Source of the DNA: Congeria kusceri
Lineage: Eukaryota; Mollusca; Bivalvia; Myida; Dreissenidae
Length of the DNA stretch: 64,000 bases
Direction of reading: 5' to 3'
Assembly (NCBI GenBank): GCA_027627225.1
Contig: CM051038.1
Coordinates: forward strand, 42,171,848-42,235,847
Shown: in pieces, positions 22,206 through 34,091 of the stretch
Position numbering within the stretch: position 1 is the first letter of the stretch
How the letters are laid out: each line of letters opens with the position of its first letter
The notes under the pieces: generated by a model
The model's input: only the letters and a program-made list of their open reading frames with translations
Databases searched by the model: none
What the model was told of the DNA's origin: nothing
Translations under genes and position numbers: made by a program

Positions 22206-24085
22206 TATAATGAAACTTAAATACTTTGATGTCAAACGAACACAATGATTACAAACGAATGAACCTTAAGTTAAGTTCATTTACAGTTACTTTTGTTTAG
22301 GTCTACACTCATCAGTAAGAAAATCGGTTTCAATGCAAAATGTTCACTCCTCCGTGTGGATATTCTTTTTGCAATTTATGCAGGATGTTATTTATGTCAA
22401 GACTCCGCTGTTATATTGAATCGGTTTAAACTCCCGCCATTTTATTATGTTCAATACGATTTTTTCTATGTAATCATTGTATTGATTCTTCTATTTAGAG
22501 TCAGTCATTCAGAAAACGAACTATTGAAACGATATATAACACCATATAGGACATAATACGTTGACATATATTTTTATATGTATGATATATATTTTTATTT
22601 GTATATATATCGTTCTTTATATGCACATACGTTTCTCAATAGAAATAGTTTATGTTGTACATACATCCCTACTTATAATATCAGTCAACTTAGGCCCTGT
22701 ATAGTTATATTTGTATTAGTATAGGCATAATGAAGTTTTTTGATGCAATGTTTTATATCATATTAATATAATTTAATGTGTTATTAATTTGTTGTCGTTT
22801 TTATAAATGATGGTATTTAATGTTATTTAGTGTTGTTAGTTATACCATTAATGCTTGTATTATATACTGATTTGCATTTCATCAATCATGCGATTGTTCA
22901 TACATTATTCAGTTGAACACTGATATTTTTGCCGTTTATCATTAATGTGTTTCATGTTTTGTTGTACATGACTCTTGCAGACTGTGAATGTTGCTCTTGT
23001 AAACTGCTTAATGCTATGTAATTTGTCTAATAGACCCATACATGTACAAAGCAAGAACGGATACTTCCAAAACCAGGACAGAATTGATGACTTTTGAAAT
23101 AATATTTTTATTGAAACGAGCAAATTAGCATTTAATATATGATATTTCCACAAATAAACATGTTAATTGGAATTGGTAAATATGAATATAATTGCACGTG
23201 TTAACTGTCCAGAACTAGTTCTAAATAAATGTAATTACGAAAGGACAATTAGTAATTGTTGAACAACTCTTTTTTGAAATATCTTCATTTTCTGTACATG
23301 TATAACATGGTTTCCTGTTTGAATGCTATATTGTCCAAATGATGTATAATAAAGTTTGTAAATAATATTATTTTATAGTGAACCCATTTATCTTGAAATC
23401 AAATACTTTAAAATCATTGTAAAGATAAAGAGACATAGTAGGTGTTTTATCATGCAACGATGCTTGGATGTATGTCAGAAACACGTACAAACATTCCTAT
23501 GTTCTAAATATTCCCTAACCGTTTGGAGCATAGCAACATTTATTATGGCAAAACCGTATCTCACTGCGATTTATTAACGAATGCATCTTCAACTTAATTA
23601 TTACTATGATAAAAATACAAATAAGAACACAGCCAGTACCAACTTGTTTTATTATTAGTTGATTCTACTTCTACAAAACTAATTCCAACGTTTTAATGTT
23701 CTTGTCTGTTTATATTCTCCCTCCAACCTTCTCAACATAGATAATAAATAAAAATAAAAATGGATGATTAGTTAATATTTTGATTAAAACTTTATATAAA
23801 TAAAATCAAGAATAGTTATGGAAGAACAAACACATTTACCTTCTCTGTTTTGAAAAGAAACAGACAAGTGCATTACTATATTTATATTAATACATACTGG
23901 TAATGCCGTAACACGTTTTGCGGGCTATATGCTTAAAACGCATTTTAGCAGTGTATTAGTCTGGAATTTTCTGTCCTGCAACAATGCTGAACCAATATAA
24001 GATTTTAATTAAATTACGTTCACTTGTGACAAAAACATAAATCTGTCAGTCTGTCTTCTAGAAAGGCTGAAAGTCCCCTTAAACG
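22206..24085. other. Non-coding, AT-rich
   Basis: No credible exon, RNA gene or element with visible ends. AATAAA occurs near 23347 but cannot be tied to a gene. Confidence 0.55.
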
Positions 24086-24088
24086 TGT

Positions 24089-24137
24089 GCGAGCACGCGC
24101 GCGAGCACGCGCGCGAGCACGCACACACTCGCACACA
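24089..24137. repeat. GC-rich microsatellite (GCGCGCGAGCAC)n
   Basis: Three near-identical 12-bp units followed by GCACACACTCGCACACA. It lies just beyond the donor of the lectin-like exon, in the putative intron. Confidence 0.8.
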
Positions 24138-24145
24138 ATGTTTAC

Positions 24146-24305
24146 CTGGTTGTTCGAACGGGTATACATCGCCCTTCTCTTTGCAAATGATTGGATGGGG
24201 TTCCTGACAGTCCACATACCGCCATTTGGCCGTGTGCATAGAGAACGCCACGCACCTCTTGCCACATGCGCTCCCCTCGGGCTCGGAGGACGCTTGGTAT
24301 GACGC
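24146..24305 (-). CDS. Orphan exon of a C-type-lectin-like protein
   Basis: On the minus strand an acceptor (GTGTTGCAG) precedes 24305 and a donor (CAACCAG|GTAAAC) follows 24146, giving a 160-bp exon (phase 0 in, one base over). It encodes ASYQASSEPEGSACGKRCVA followed by FSMHTAKWRYVDCQEPHPII and CKEKGD. This is the C-terminal half of a C-type lectin domain, with the conserved KWxxxxCxxxxPxICK ending and the preceding Cys. No QPD/EPN sugar-binding triplet is visible, though EPEG occupies the nearby position. I find neither the upstream half of the domain (expected above 24305) nor downstream exons, so it may be part of a gene with long introns or a leftover fragment. Confidence 0.6.
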
Positions 24306-24623
24306 CTGCAACACGCATGCCAATAATTCGCGAACCTCAATCACACACGTTCCAAGTCACAGTGTTGCCCAAACCCTTCATTTAGTGGAATGATACCCCC
24401 AGTGTTAACGGTGAATCCCTCCCCCTTCGAAAAAAAAATTGAAAAAAAATCACTGTAAAATTCAAGCTTCACTTATAATGTCCATATGCAAGGGGAGCAA
24501 TGGGTTTTGATTAACCCCAATTTATGAAATGTAGTAGGAACAATGAGTCACGGTTTACAGTACATATTAAACTGAATATTTCTAATGACACTTGTACATC
24601 GTTGAATATTAAAAAAAGGCCGT

Positions 24624-24897
24624 GGTGACAAAGCTGATTGTCTGTGTGGTGCGACTTGTCTCGGTGACAAAGCTGATTGTCTGTGTGGTGCGACTTGTCC
24701 CGGTGACAAAGCTGATTGTCTGTGTGGTGAGACTTGTCCCGGTGACAAAGCTGATTGTCTGTGTGGTGCGACTTGTCCCAGTGACAAAGCTGATTGTCTG
24801 TGTGATGCGACTTGTCCCGGTGACAAAGCTGATTGTCTGTGTGGTGCGACTTGTCCCGGTGACAAAGCTGATTGTCTGTGTGGTGCGACTTGTCCCA
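24624..24897. repeat. 39-bp minisatellite, seven units
   Basis: Seven head-to-tail units beginning GGTGACAAAGCTGATTGTCT, nearly identical (single-base variants GTGA/GTGG, GATG/GGTG, CTC/CCG/CCA). Because 39 is a multiple of three, long spurious ORFs open on both strands. Confidence 0.9.
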
Positions 24898-24933
24898 GAG
24901 CATGTCCTGATAAGTATTGCCAAAAATGATTGC

Positions 24934-25136
24934 GGCGTGACGTGGGAAAATCGGACTTAGTGCAGTCCGCACAGGCTAACCCTGGACGACACTTTCCGCT
25001 TGTATTGTATTTTCTGTTTAAAGAAAGTCTCTTCTTAACATAAATCCACTGTAGGCAGAAGGGGTCGTACCGAGTTGGCCTGTGCGTGACGAAACTTTAC
25101 GCACATGCACTAAGCCCGATTTTCCCACTACACGCC
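24934..25136. repeat. GGCGTG..TGGGAAAA inverted-repeat element, full copy
   Basis: A 203-bp element with 21-bp inverted ends: GGCGTGACGTGGGAAAATCG at 24934 and the inverse of GGCGTGTAGTGGGAAAATCG ending at 25136. The interior includes GTCCGCACAGGCTAA, GACGACACTTTCCGCTT and AGTCTCTTCTTAACATAAAT, shared with 14394-14575. It sits 36 bp after the minisatellite. Confidence 0.75.
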
Positions 25137-25719
25137 TCAATTACTGTATGGACAAGTGACAAACAGTATTTACCTTTATTTTTTCAAAGCACTGAATTCG
25201 GGCTATTTGCTTAGCAAAATAACTAGCCCGAAAGCTCTTCAAAAAATCCAAAGACTTGCAATAAAGCAGTAATGAAAATGCAATAAAATACACCGAATTA
25301 TCTTGTTTGAACAGTAATTGAATATCGATTATAAATGTAACATCTCTGCTAGGCCAACTTTTATCGCAATGCACTCCAGGTAGACAATAACTGTTATTAA
25401 TTAACTTTTAATACTTTGTTCGTAACATTATGTCATAATTTGCTGGAAAACAAAAACAAAACAACACTAGCCTGATCGGGCTAGTGCGTACACATTTCCA
25501 CTAGCCCCAAATCAAAAGCACTAGCCCAGGGCACTCGGGCTAGTCGATTAGCGCGAAAACTGGTGACAAACATAATACATTTGGTTTAAACGGACACATA
25601 AGGCACACATTTGTATTATAACCCTGAAAGTATCTCTAAAGTCAATACAATTATGGCCGACATTGCAATTTTGTCCAGAAATGGTAAAATCGCGTAATCA
25701 GAACACCATGTTTCAGTAA
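25137..25719. other. Non-coding; cluster of GGGCTAG/CTAGCCC words
   Basis: 25200-25555 holds about seven GGGCTA(G)/CTAGCC(C) words in both orientations, for example CTAGCCTGATCGGGCTAG near 25470. Several could form hairpins. No gene seen. Confidence 0.45.
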
Positions 25720-25863
25720 AGGCCATGTCACACTGTGGCGAATTTGAGTTTCGAGTTCTGGCGAGTTCTACTAAAATTATCGCCGCTTCTCGGCGGCTTT
25801 TTATTCTCGTACACGTGTCGAAGGAAATTCGAAGCTCACATTCGCCACAATGTGACAGGGCCT
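25720..25863. repeat. MITE with AGGCC..GTCACA inverted ends
   Basis: A 144-bp foldback element: AGGCCATGTCACACTGTGGC at 25720 and the inverse (GCCACAATGTGACAGGGCCT) ending at 25863, with few mismatches. The core contains CGCCGCTTCTCGGCGG. No coding capacity. Confidence 0.7.
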
Positions 25864-28800
25864 AAACGGTGTCACATGGAAGTCGATTTCGCACACCTAC
25901 ACGACGAAACAATTAAATATAGGAGCAATATAGGAATATTTTTACCAAAAATATAGCCGATTTTCGGACAAAATATAGGAATTTTGGGGTAAAAGTACTT
26001 AATTTAAATGAAAATATGGGATCATATTCTAGCCTGATAAGTATTTCAACTTGTGTTTTAATGAACAAATTATTTGCTAAACATGTTCATGCTAATCAAT
26101 TGGCAACTGAGACATGTATGCTAGGACCTAACAATAATCTGAGTATTCAAGTTTGATGCGAGCGTGCGAGAAAACAAATCATCAACATTTAGATGTTTCA
26201 TATACTGTTCACGGACCAATTTCAGATGCGTGAATGATCAAATTTCGCAAAAATATAGGAAATTTTTTTTAAATAAAGGAAACGATAGGGAATATAGGAT
26301 TTTTTTTTTCTTCAAAAAATAGGATTTCTTTTCAAAATATAGGAAATATTGGAATATAGGCATATGTTGACAGTCTGTGGTAAATACCAGTGATGTTTCC
26401 CTCCTTTAACAGGGTCCGGTAAAAAGACCCGTTCCCAATGACACATTGAAATATGGTTTATTTTTCCAAATTCGAATGAATAACATACCAAATCAAACGT
26501 AAACAATAATCCTTAATATATAGGAAATGTATGTCTAGGATGCAAATCATTGAAAATACTTGTATTTTTGTAGAGAAAATAATTACAATACCAAATTCAC
26601 CCAATATAACACTAAATTTAAGTAAATAATTATTTAAAATGATCTTTCATAAATGTTTCCCAATCAGCAAGGTTTCACGACGTGAAGTGCATGATTTGAT
26701 TGCTAACGGACCAATTCCCAAACGCAGTAAAAGATCGCTAAAGACATTCTTAAAATACTGGCTGCAGACCTTTCAAAAAGTGTTTGGGGATTTCTCATAC
26801 CCAACTTTTATTCCGGTCCATTGTGCCGTTTCGATCATTCTGGGAATGGGGAAAATACACGGGGGCAACGGGAAAATATGACATATTTTGAACGCAAACA
26901 TATACTAGTATCGCCTTGGATCAAAACGTTTTACAAAAACAAACATGATAACGCGACGTACTGACTTAAAAAATAAATCCAAGAGACTGTTGGTCCGTGT
27001 TCAGTATAGCCATATAGTATGCAGAAAAATGGCCAGGCACCCCGGTGGCCATGTTTTTCAACAGAAGGGAACCATTGGCGCAACTTTGATAGAGAACCAC
27101 CCATGGAACATTTCTGTGAAATTATTCGAAATTTACCCAGAAGTTTAGAAGGAAATCCGAGAGGTCGTGAACAGACATTTCTATTTAGGTCACATTACAC
27201 TAAATAAAAAAGACATGCAGGGCTGTATTCTCTAAATAAATCAACAAGTTTAACTCCAATACATGTTTGTAGGTTTAGACAGTTGCTTTGATATTCATTT
27301 TTGGAGATGTTGGTAGGGTAAGCACTGGTGTGCACTAATAAATCACTGATATGTTTTAAGATTGGATACTACAGTAGAACACTTGCGCTGAGGCGGGTTA
27401 CATTCAACTAAAGAGTAGTCGGTAAAAAGATGGTGATAAAACAGTCAACATTGTTTTCTTTCTTACATATTACATGACATACCCTGTGTATTGCTAAAAT
27501 CAATTAAGCTAAGAATGCTGTTTGAGAAAAGGTATGGTTATGAGGGTCCCTATGTGCAAATTGTTGCATTTATTTTTGGTTAAAGTTATCGCTTTTACAT
27601 TAAATTACGTAGGGTTTGGAATTAGTATTTGTAACCTTTACAGTTCTAGAGGCAGAACATCTGATCAACTTTGGCACAGGACCACCCAGGATCTGTGTTC
27701 AAGAAACAAGTTGAGCCTGATCTTCAGGTTCAATATGAACTTGAGCCAGGTATTTCAGGATCAGTTTAAAAAATGGCGTTCAATAAAAATCTGGACCAAT
27801 TTTAATTGCTGGTCAAATATATATTATACATTATTATGAACTCCTCTCAGCGTACATTTTGAATCTGATTTGATGAATTAATCAAAACACAACACACCTT
27901 CATGTTTATTTAACCTAGAAGAAGCGTTATTTCAAAAATTAAATATTTTAGATTCGGCTCAGTTGAGCTGTAAGATCAACATGAACTAAGATTGACCTTG
28001 ATCCTGCAGTTAATCCTTTGTGGGCACGGGGCCAGGAGTCAGTTCTGTGAAGTTGCATCCTTCATCAAAGTCGGCCTTATGGTTTCAGAGGAGAAGTCGT
28101 TTGAAGGAAACGTCAGGGCTTTTTTGTCACTTCTTGGGGATGGGGCCTTTTCCCTCTTTAGGGAAAAAAATAGCGTTATTTTTTTGGCATTTTGGGGAAC
28201 AATTTTAAAATGAAATACATTTGCTTGAATGAAGTTTGATTTCACACCTTTAAACTTGATAATAAGGCTTCTTATAGTACTACATCATAATAACAATTAA
28301 TTTGTAAGTAATAACAAATGTTTGTTCAAGCTAATTATATATTGTAAACGGAAATGTAAACATGCCATTTAACAATCTATAACGAGCCATGCAGAATAAC
28401 CGAGGAAGCGTGGTAGTTAGGAACATCAATTGTTAGTGATGCTTAGCCTACTGGCAGCGTCAAAAGTAGGTCATACAATGCGTGCTCTTGATTTTCTATA
28501 TTACATTTTAAAATTAATACGTTGCAGTAATTTTTTGTCAGCATATTCAGAATGAGAATCTGTAACAAGAAATAACACATTCACAACCAGTCAAAAATAA
28601 CCGATGTAGCGCATTAATTTAGAAGACTTATTCCAGGAAATTTAGGTGAATATTTCGGTTGCATACAACTAAATAGCGAAAATAGAGGTGTCATTAGTTT
28701 GACGTAACAATTTTCATACATATTTTTTAGAAATTGTCATTGTAATAAATCACAAAATATACACATTATTATACAAATGATATAAATTATCTTAAATAAT

Positions 28801-29020
28801 TAAAAGGTAAGAAAACAGGCGTGCATTATTCCTGAATTGAAGAAGGAACGTTTCGGTTTACTGACTCTAAGCCTGCAAAGAAAATAAGAAGTTTGCCACG
28901 AAACCTGTTTTGGAAATCGCCCTCTCAAAGACCGTTGTCTTCCACCAACCGTCTAAAAAGTAAGAGCAAGTAAACAGTGCATCTGGTACAGTGTATCTTA
29001 GTATAATATACCCGTTCTTG
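25864..29020. other. Non-coding; ATATAGGAA-rich at 25915-26365
   Basis: 25915-26365 repeats the word ATATAGGAA / AATATAGGA irregularly among A/T tracts. 26395-29020 has no convincing exon. The patches near 27030 (GGCCAGGCACCCCGGTGGCC) and 28100-28200 look like fragments of dispersed repeats, but no second copy lies in this window. Confidence 0.4.
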
Positions 29021-29051
29021 CCAATCGGCTTCGTTTCAGATATTGCAGAAA

Positions 29052-29633
29052 ATGCATTTCTCTGAGTCGGAGGCGGAAGAACAGGCTGCCACCACTGAAA
29101 AGACACATGACTGTGATATACACGTATGTGGCAAGGGTTTCCAATCTGACGCGAGTTTCCGGCGAAATGTGACGATCCACGAGTCGTTCGTCTTCGTATG
29201 CAGCATTTGTTCAAAATCGTATCACAACAAGTACCAGTTGAACCGTCACGCAAAGACAAATGTAACTGACAAAAATGTTTGTTCTCAGTGTGGTAGATCA
29301 TTCAGTTCAGCACTCTGCATGAAAACGCATGAAGATACTGTACATGGTGACAAAAACAACGATGCGAAATTTAAGTGTGATGTGTGTAGTAAGGTTTCCT
29401 CTAGTAAGCAAGCGTTCGAGGCACATGCTGCTCAACATGTCACTGCTGAGAAACAATTTAAATGCACGTCTTGTGGAAAATGGTTTATGTATAGATGTAC
29501 ACGTAATAGACATATCACATCATGCAATCCACAAAAGAACAAACCATCATTTACCTGTCTGATTTGTAAGAACGAATTCAAGCTTGCTCGATTGTTAAAA
29601 CAACATAAAGGTATTCATTTGCCGGATATGTAA
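29052..29633 (+). CDS. C2H2 zinc-finger protein exon, copy A
   Basis: A 193-codon ORF after the acceptor-like TTTCAGATATTGCAG (AG at 29047-29048). Fingers in order: a degenerate one (CDIHVCGKGF..), VCSICSKSYHNKYQLNRH with no final His, then VCSQCGRSFSS..MKTHEDTVH, FKCDVCSKVSS..EAHAAQH, FKCTSCGKWF..RHITSC (C2HC) and FTCLICKNEF..KQHKGIH. The ORF ends LPDM. Copy C shows a further finger after this point, so copy A is probably C-terminally truncated by deletion. The likely role is nucleic-acid binding in the nucleus; no effector domain is visible. Upstream exons are not identified, so the ATG at 29052 may be internal. It is the only copy of the three without a frameshift. Confidence 0.65.
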   Translation: MHFSESEAEEQAATTEKTHDCDIHVCGKGFQSDASFRRNVTIHESFVFVCSICSKSYHNKYQLNRHAKTNVTDKNVCSQCGRSFSSALCMKTHEDTVHGDKNNDAKFKCDVCSKVSSSKQAFEAHAAQHVTAEKQFKCTSCGKWFMYRCTRNRHITSCNPQKNKPSFTCLICKNEFKLARLLKQHKGIHLPDM

Positions 29634-32600
29634 TGACACTGTATGTTTCTTGACATTATACAAATGTGATAGCTCAATGATGCTCAATAAGGTGCACGCT
29701 TTAAGTCAAATAACTGTTTTGTTCAAACATGATTTGTAGCCATTTTACGAAAGGTTTTCGATTCTTTTCTCTGCTAAAATAATGCTTTGGTCACTCTGTG
29801 TGGAATATATCAAGATCCAAATGGGGTTCTGTAACCGATTAATGATTCTATGCATTATGTTAATGGTCAAAACTTTTTGTATGGAGTTCGAAGCAAAGTT
29901 TTTAAATAGGGTTTGATAACGTTAAAGTTGGTGTTTCTCTTACTACTTTTATGACCATTTTGGTTTTTACTGGACGTTGTTTTTGTCCAGCAGACAGTAG
30001 ACAGCTGTAATGTTTCGTTATTTTAGGCCACTCCAACTTCCCTAATTGTTCTACAGATTCACGTTCTAAAATTTCATGAAATCTTTTTTCTAAAGAAAAA
30101 ATTAGTTATACCATTAACCACGAGTCCTTGATATTTTTATTTAAAAGTTACATTGTTAACTCTTTTAACAACCTCTCTGCATAATCAAAATGCAGTTCTT
30201 AACTTTATTATGATTTCAATATGGTTGTCAAAGTGTATCTGTCCCACATTTCAATGGAAAAGTGACGTAGAATAAATGATAAATTTACTCTGGTCCTATC
30301 TTTTGACGAGCAGATTAATCAAAGTTCGCTATTTATTGAATGTATACCTGCTATGTTATATGGTCGAGAAATATTTAAGAAGTGTGCGATCTTATGATTA
30401 TATTGCTTACGAGAATATGTTGAAATATCTTTGCCATTATGCTGCCATGTATACTCGATCTAGTCTTTGTATAATATGACAATCACACTGTCTATGACAA
30501 TTTTTACAATTTTATATTTGTGGATCTTATAATTTGTATTGCTTGTCAAATGTTTTGTGTTCACTAAGTAACTTACTCACCAATTGGGCCCCGTTTTACT
30601 AAGCTACGTAATTCTTAGACTTACGCAAATATTTTAAATTCATAGAATCTTGTTAGTTACAGATATATGCAAACTTATAGTTTCTTGAAATGTTATTATG
30701 TCCTGAATTATTAGACAACATGAGTTTCATTGAACATATATTAATAAAGTGAAGAACCTACACTGAATTTAAATTGTGTGCACACTTCTGATATTTGCGT
30801 GATATGTGATTTAATATCTTTACTAATTTGAACCATGAACGACCATTAAAAAATTAAATAATATTTAACAAACGATGCTTTTATCAATAAGTATTTATTA
30901 CTAAAGGACTAATATGTGCGTACCTAAAACAAATTAAAAGAAACCAATGAAAGGTAGTTGGTGAGATATATTCCATACACCATCAGTTACTAAAGTGTGG
31001 GAAAAATACTGCGAATACAAATGGACATAAGGAAATGTAGTATTTGTCAACTACCTTCGAATTTTAACACAGTTTTAACTTTCTGATCTCCATATCTGCG
31101 AATACAATAATGCAGAGCAGCAGACGATGACACTCAGCCATGTTTACAAAGTGTGCACAACTCATGTGTACAACTTCGTTTAAACGAAAGGTAAAGTACG
31201 ATGTAAACTAAAAAACGTCTGAAACTCATGTACCAGTACGTCCGAAACTGAAGCCGTGCCGATAAAATATTATATATGTTTATGTGGTAGATACTGGCGA
31301 AGTACGTAAATCCGGACAGTACCAAAATCCGAACATTAAAAAATGCGTTTGTATTATCAAGACCAATAATTCGATGGTATTCATTGATGCATACGCCTGT
31401 CTCAGCATGCCATCATAATTCAAGTATCAACAGAATCGATTGGGTATTTTTTCATGTACTTTCTATTGGTTTTATCTTCTTTTAAAATGTAAACATGTGC
31501 ACGTGTGGGATTGAAATCAAAACAGTATCTCCAATAAATAAAGCTTTACAGAGGAAATAATGAAAGCAAACACCAGAGAAATGTAAAGAAAGGAAGAACA
31601 ACAAGAATCCGACGAACAAAGTGTAGTTGAATGTTTATTTCTCTTTTTTTTAAATGTAAATATATTGTTTTTAAAGTTTCGGATGTAAGTACTCTCCATC
31701 CGTATATCGAAACATCTTACAGGCCTTTTTAAACACTTCATTCGGTTACTTTTTTGTATAGCATTTTCACTTTCAATTTAATATTGTTCCTGTGAATATA
31801 AATTATACGTTTTGAAAACTTATGACAACTCAATTGCGAGATATTATTGTAAAGGTTTATGAAGAGATTCTAGACGTGTAGATCTAGGCTAGGCTCCTAA
31901 CTACGTGTTTGTGTAGTTGTAAGCTATGACTAGTGATGGGCTGATAAATCATTTAGTCAAATAATTATGACGAAAAGAGCCATCACGTGACGATGACGAT
32001 GGGAAAAAATTAATCGACGAAATGTGTACATGTCATCGGTACTGCTGTAGTACTTTTGGCCAAAACTGTATTATGTAGTAAACAAAGCGTTATTGCAAAT
32101 CTAAACTGTTAAATACATTATAAATAAAATACACTGTACATCTAATGCAATATACAACGCTATAAAACTTTCCTTATAGATTGGCACTGTGATCACTAAG
32201 AGATGTTTATGATTTTATATGCATTTTAGTATGGATTTGTTAATGATATATTATATATCATTTATGTAATACACATTGCACAAGCAAATTTTTGCCTTTC
32301 ATTTTAAGATCGTAAAATGTATTCTAGTTGTATGTACATGCAGTTTCTTATTTAAAAAAAAACTTGTACCTAGTTTAGTTTCGAGACATTGTGCGTTTTA
32401 AATTACCTGAATAACCGACAAATCGCTAAATTGTTAATGGAGAGAGGTGGTCATTGTTTTACTCGACGTCTTGTTTATTAATTTCGTTTGTAGGTATTAC
32501 TTTATTATGGTTTTATTAATAAAATATTCAACTCATTTTGTTCAAACTAAGAGCAAGTTTAACCAAATAAATTGACACACATTTAAGTTCATAAAAAATG

Positions 32601-32818
32601 ATTGGATAACGTATTTTTAATGAAAAAAAAATCCACATATTAATTTAGTCAGGATATTTGTATTAATCAGTCATTTCTGGTTCTGATTAATCAACGAATA
32701 TTTTAGGACATATTCCAATCTCTAGCTATCACGATGAAGCGGTTCAAACTGATAGCATTCTTCGTATTTGAATAATGTCTAAGTACAAAGTTATTCAGGG
32801 GGGTGAACGTATTTAGGA
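29634..32818. other. Unit A spacer, non-coding
   Basis: AT-rich sequence repeated almost identically in unit B (34674-37862). The short ORFs here are conserved only because the whole unit is duplicated; no exon signature seen. It includes a truncated GGCCCCG..ACTAAGCTACG inverted-repeat end near 30590. Confidence 0.55.
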
Positions 32819-33276
32819 TCGAGTCATTTTTAAGTGAGCGATTAGCATCGAGTAACTAAGATGGCGGCGTAATCGCATTTTTTGTCTAAAACTGACGATT
32901 CTTTAAGCTGGTAAGTGGTTTAAAATATGTTTGTTTGAGCATAAACGTGCCTATCGTGTGGTCCTGTGATTAAACTTCACTCAGTTTTTTATCGTACCTT
33001 CCTAGCAGCTAGAATAATACGTTATTGAAGTCATAATGAACCACCATGTTTGTTTACACCTTTCAAAACGAGTTATTTTCAGTTTTCGAGTTGTTTAAGA
33101 GACGCTATAAGAGGTTGTTGTATATAAATTCGATGTTTTAATATGTAAACTAACCGTATTTAGACTTTCTTTTAAATTTGCACCACATCTGGGGCCTATA
33201 CGGCCGAACAAAACTCGTTTATGCATATTTTGGCATCGAGTAATAGGTGTATGCCCATTTGTGCATCGAGTAATCG
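32819..33276 (+). repeat. CATCGAGTAA-bounded element with promoter-like core, copy 1
   Basis: An element of about 450 bp bounded at both ends by paired direct copies of ATCGAGT(AA): near 32819 and 32848 on the left, 33234 and 33263 on the right. Inside the left end is AAGATGGCGGCG, a strong YY1-type motif. About 45 bp later AAGCTG|GTAAGT looks like a splice donor. The same element occurs at 37865-38292 and inverted at 44230-44660. Confidence 0.6.
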
Positions 33277-33660
33277 GCATATACGTGAAGATAATGTCGT
33301 ATTATTCATTAAATTATTACGATTTACACATAAGGACATAGAGGATATTTGTTGATTTCTGTATAATATCGTATTTTATTCACGAGTGTTCATAGAACAT
33401 ACCTATTTTATTTGATCACGGGTGAAATAAAAAATTCGATCTTAAAAAGAAATTAACAAATTTTGTTTTTATTTTATGTATTTTCTCGCTCTTTTTTACG
33501 TTTTAATTGCTAACTGATATGGTTTTTTTGGAAAATTTCGCGGGAATCATAACGGCATGATGATACGTCATTTCACAATGTTCAGTCCGGGATCGTTGAT
33601 GTCCGTTTTCTTTACTGTATCAAATTGGGAACCAGTGTGAAACAGTTACATTTACCAGAG

Positions 33661-33695
33661 TGGTAATTTTCACTGTTTCAAACAGTGAATTACCA
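33661..33695. repeat. Near-perfect short hairpin in the spacer
   Basis: TGGTAATTTTCACTGTT and AACAGTGAATTACCA form a 15-bp stem with a 2-nt bulge around loop TCA. It is conserved in unit B at 38678-38712. It could be a remnant of a small foldback element. Confidence 0.5.
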
Positions 33696-34091
33696 TTTTT
33701 GTGTTTACTGATAAACCACATGAAAGCATAAAATAAAAAAACAGTATTATTTCTGTTGAATATTCCTGTAAACATCTCCAACGTTTAAACGTTACAGAGT
33801 AAATATGTTACCAAAATCAGCAGTGCATGTTAACGGATTATGTTAACAATATCCACGTTTAAAAACATGCCACATGCCATTTTGGGCTTTTCATAGACTG
33901 CTGTACCTTGTGTCAACGGGAACATATATTTAATTACTTAGGAATATGAAGTGTTTAAAACTGAAAGAAAAAGTTATTACATTCTGCAAAAAAACGTGCT
34001 TGAAATTTGTTTCAGACAAAATATTATAAAAAAGTATTTTTGTCATTAAAATACTCGCATTCTCATATATGGCTATTCAATAGTGCAGACA

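Larger units (their letters stand above)
29030..34070 (+). repeat. Tandem duplication unit A (about 5.04 kb)
   Basis: The zinc-finger exon plus about 4.4 kb of non-coding spacer. The same order of sequence reappears from 34070, offset 5,040, with only scattered substitutions and small indels. The left breakpoint lies within about 20 bp of the exon acceptor: the sequence 5' of 29025 is not shared with the later units. Confidence 0.85.

Noticed and set aside
24511..24972. Long ORFs on both strands (up to 153 codons)
   Set aside because: They are produced by the 39-bp minisatellite, whose unit length is a multiple of three; composition is purely repeat-driven.
26639..27207. Plus-strand ORFs of 60-80 codons
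   Set aside because: No splice signals or recognised domain; parts look like dispersed repeat fragments.
30276..30479. 67-codon ORF repeated at 35315
   Set aside because: Its conservation is explained by duplication of the whole 5-kb unit; hydrophobic composition with no start context or domain.
33095..33280. Minus-strand ORF reading PITRCQNMHKRVLFGRIG
   Set aside because: It lies in the CATCGAGTAA element, and the inverted copy at 44230 does not keep the frame, so it is unlikely to be coding.
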